Source: Sulfurimonadaceae bacterium
GTDB lineage: Bacteria; Campylobacterota; Campylobacteria; Campylobacterales; Sulfurimonadaceae
Assembly (NCBI GenBank): GCA_026193155.1
Contig: JAPHSI010000157.1
Location: 1-8,301 of the forward strand
Reading direction: 5' to 3'
DNA: 8,301 bases
In this document: one piece after another, positions 6,600 through 8,301 of the stretch
Position numbering within the stretch: the stretch's first letter is position 1
How the letters are laid out: every line of letters starts with the position of its first letter
The notes under the pieces: model-generated
The model's database searches: none
The model's input: the letters and a program-made list of their open reading frames with translations, nothing else
Told to the model about the DNA's origin: nothing
Made by a program: the position numbers and the translations under genes

Positions 6600-8096
6600 A
6601 TGGAACGAATTAAAGAGCTTCAAGAAGTGTCAAAAAATTTTAATGTTTTGTATGTTGAAGATGATCTGGATATACAAAACAGTGTCTCTAAGTACTTAAA
6701 GAAGATATTTAAAAGTATAGAGTGTGCCAATAATGGTTTGGAAGCTCTTGATAAATATAAAAAAGATATGTATGACATAGTTATTACAGATATTTCAATG
6801 CCAAAAATGGATGGTATCGAGATGATTGAAGAGATTGTAAAAATAAATAATGAACAAGAGATTTTGGTTACTACTGCACATAATGAGTTAAACTATTTAC
6901 ATAGCTCAATCAACCTTGGGGTAAACGGTTATGTTATAAAACCGTATGATTATGACGTGTTAAACCATGAGCTGTACAAAATATCTAAAAAAATAAATAA
7001 ATTTAAAGAAAATGAAAATTTTAAACAGCATCTTGATGATATGGTAAAGCAAAAAACATCTGAGTTGGAGAGTTTGATAGAATTTCAATCTGATAATTAT
7101 GATAAGACACTATATTCTATGGTTGAACTAATTGAGAGAAGGGATACGTATACTGCCGGTCATTCAAAAAGAGTAGCACATTATAGTGAACTTATAGCAA
7201 GAGATATGGGATATCCGGAAAATGATTGTAAGTTGCTGCATCAGGCTGCTGTTTTACACGATGTAGGAAAAATATCTACCCCGGATGCAATTTTACTAAA
7301 CCCAAATACGCTAAATGATATTGAATATAAATTGATTCAAGAACATGTTGAGGTAAGTTATAGACTTTTAAAGAAGATACCTATGTTTGAATCATTATGT
7401 GAGATTGTATATTCACATCATGAAAGGTATGACGGTAACGGTTATCCAAGAAAATTAAAAAAAGATGAAATTCATCCTATGGCGCATATATTAATAATTG
7501 CTGATGCATTTGACTCTATGACAACAAATAGAATATATAAGTCTAGAAAAACAGTTTCACAAGCATTAGATGAGATTAAAGCACTAAGTGCTAAACAGTT
7601 TCATCCTGGTGTTGTTGAGTATGCGATAGATACATTAAAAGATATTATTATCGATGAAAATATAAACCAACTACCTAAAACAAGACTTGAAGAAGAAAGA
7701 TTTGCCTACTTTTACAAGGATAGACTAAGCTCAATATATAACCACCATTATTTAGATATAGTACTTATGAAAAATGAGAGGGATAATGCATTTGAGCATT
7801 TATACATAATTAAATTACAGAAATTCTCTAAATATAATAATGAATATGGTTGGAAAGCGGGTGATAAACTACTAGGAGAGATTGGAAACTATTTACATGA
7901 CAGTGTTGATGAAGCTTTGATTTTTAGAGTGTTTGGGGATGATTTTGTAATAATATGTGATTGTGAGATAGATATAAAATCTATTACGAAAGGAATCGAG
8001 GATATCTTAGAAAATATCTATGTAGTATTTTTTACAAAACATATAAGATTAAAAACAAAAAAAATAACAAAGGTGTCTCAACTAGAAAAAATCTAA
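6600..8096 (+). CDS. Response regulator phosphodiesterase: REC, HD-GYP and C-terminal degenerate GGDEF
   Basis: 498-aa soluble protein predicted to hydrolyse c-di-GMP under control of phosphorylation. REC (about 14-130): E20, D21, phospho-acceptor D64 in 'IVITDISMPKMDG', T92 and K114 in 'VIKPYD'. A charged helical linker (about 130-170) leads to the HD-GYP domain (about 171-350). Putative metal and catalytic residues are all visible: H188 in 'AGHSKRV', H220-D221 in 'VLHDVGK' with K224, H249, H273-H274 in 'YSHHERYDGNGYP', D302 and D305 in 'ADAFDSMT', and 'QFHPGVV'. Residues about 365-470 are a decayed GGDEF domain: 'KDRLSSIYNHHYL' (373-385), 'IIKLQKF' where 'DIDxFK' is expected, 'GWKAGDKLL' (417-425) and FGDDF (445-449) as the signature, with no I-site. 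It is unlikely to be a cyclase and may bind GTP as a regulator, or simply dimerise. Start: AAAGAGG (6587-6593), 6 nt before the ATG and 14 nt after the previous stop. Confidence 0.95.
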   Translation: MERIKELQEVSKNFNVLYVEDDLDIQNSVSKYLKKIFKSIECANNGLEALDKYKKDMYDIVITDISMPKMDGIEMIEEIVKINNEQEILVTTAHNELNYLHSSINLGVNGYVIKPYDYDVLNHELYKISKKINKFKENENFKQHLDDMVKQKTSELESLIEFQSDNYDKTLYSMVELIERRDTYTAGHSKRVAHYSELIARDMGYPENDCKLLHQAAVLHDVGKISTPDAILLNPNTLNDIEYKLIQEHVEVSYRLLKKIPMFESLCEIVYSHHERYDGNGYPRKLKKDEIHPMAHILIIADAFDSMTTNRIYKSRKTVSQALDEIKALSAKQFHPGVVEYAIDTLKDIIIDENINQLPKTRLEEERFAYFYKDRLSSIYNHHYLDIVLMKNERDNAFEHLYIIKLQKFSKYNNEYGWKAGDKLLGEIGNYLHDSVDEALIFRVFGDDFVIICDCEIDIKSITKGIEDILENIYVVFFTKHIRLKTKKITKVSQLEKI

Positions 8097-8115
8097 GATA
8101 TTAAATAAGTTTAGG

Positions 8116-8121
8116 TAGAAT
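8116..8121 (+). promoter_or_regulatory. Candidate -10 element before the M18 aminopeptidase gene
   Basis: TAGAAT (5 of 6 to TATAAT) is in the 52-nt gap and would give a short leader of about 20 nt. No clear -35 box is seen. It would allow the aminopeptidase to be expressed apart from the signalling genes. Weak evidence in AT-rich DNA. Confidence 0.3.
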
Positions 8122-8148
8122 TAGTAAAATTTTATAAAAGATATTTAT

Positions 8149-8301
8149 ATGGATAAAAAAGATTTCAATGAGGGTCTGCTCGGATTTTTAGACGCATCCC
8201 CTACACCGTTTCATTCTACAAAAAACATAAGTATGATGTTAAATAATGCAGGATTTATTAAATTACTTGAAGAAGAAAAATGGAAACTTGTTGAGGGAAA
8301 A
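8149..8301 (+). CDS. apeB: M18 family aminopeptidase, N-terminal fragment (runs off window)
   Basis: The first 51 codons of a gene that continues past the window. The peptide carries 'GLLGFLDASPTPFHSTKNI' (9-27) and then 'LNNAGFIKLLEEEKWKLVEG' (31-50). This matches the N-terminal signature of M18 (aspartyl-type) metallo-aminopeptidases, 'LLxFLDASPTPFHAVxN...L...GFxxLxExxxWxL..G'. These are cytosolic zinc enzymes of peptide turnover, usually a little over 400 residues. The metal ligands lie downstream and cannot be checked. The ATG is preceded by only a weak AAAAG (8136-8140). It sits 52 nt after the HD-GYP gene, likely with its own promoter, and has no evident functional tie to the signalling genes. 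The symbol is used for M18 aminopeptidases in general; assignment to the exact subtype is inferred. Confidence 0.87.
   Translation, partial: MDKKDFNEGLLGFLDASPTPFHSTKNISMMLNNAGFIKLLEEEKWKLVEGK

Noticed and set aside
8097..8148. Possible terminator after the HD-GYP gene
   Set aside because: The gap is AT-rich but has no GC-bearing inverted repeat followed by a T-run.

Overview
The window is AT-rich and every supported gene lies on the + strand. It looks like chromosomal DNA from a Campylobacterota (epsilonproteobacterial) species. The reasons are the low GC, heavy use of ATA and TTA codons, a HisKA kinase with an 'AHQWRQP' H-box, and REC domains with a 'SAYxxSxYLLxLI' beta4-alpha4 segment, both typical of that group. 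I cannot name the genus with confidence; a Sulfurimonas- or Arcobacter-like organism is a guess.

Layout: (1) The 3' end of dnaE, the replicative DNA polymerase III alpha subunit, enters from the left and stops at 1373. (2) Five signalling genes follow, all in the same direction: a PAS-GGDEF-EAL protein (1413-3197), a REC plus OmpR-type winged-helix response regulator with a GTG start (3233-3982), a soluble histidine kinase (4059-5309), a REC/PAS-like/degenerate-GGDEF protein (5317-6585) and a REC/HD-GYP/degenerate-GGDEF protein (6600-8096). (3) The 5' end of an M18 aminopeptidase gene (8149 to the window edge) closes the window. Gaps between genes are 39, 35, 76, 7, 14 and 52 nt. There is no non-coding stretch over 100 nt, and I saw no RNA gene, mobile element, CRISPR array or convincing terminator.

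How the genes may work together (inference): one cytosolic kinase with three REC-bearing neighbours looks like a branched two-component system. One branch would act on transcription through the winged-helix regulator. Another would act on cyclic-di-GMP through the HD-GYP phosphodiesterase. The third would act through a REC protein whose cyclase domain has lost its catalytic residues and is probably a binding or scaffold module. The PAS-GGDEF-EAL protein has no REC domain but keeps both catalytic signatures, so it could make or break c-di-GMP in response to its own PAS signal. The most notable point is that two adjacent genes end in cyclase-like domains whose GGDEF motifs have decayed to DRNHF and FGDDF.
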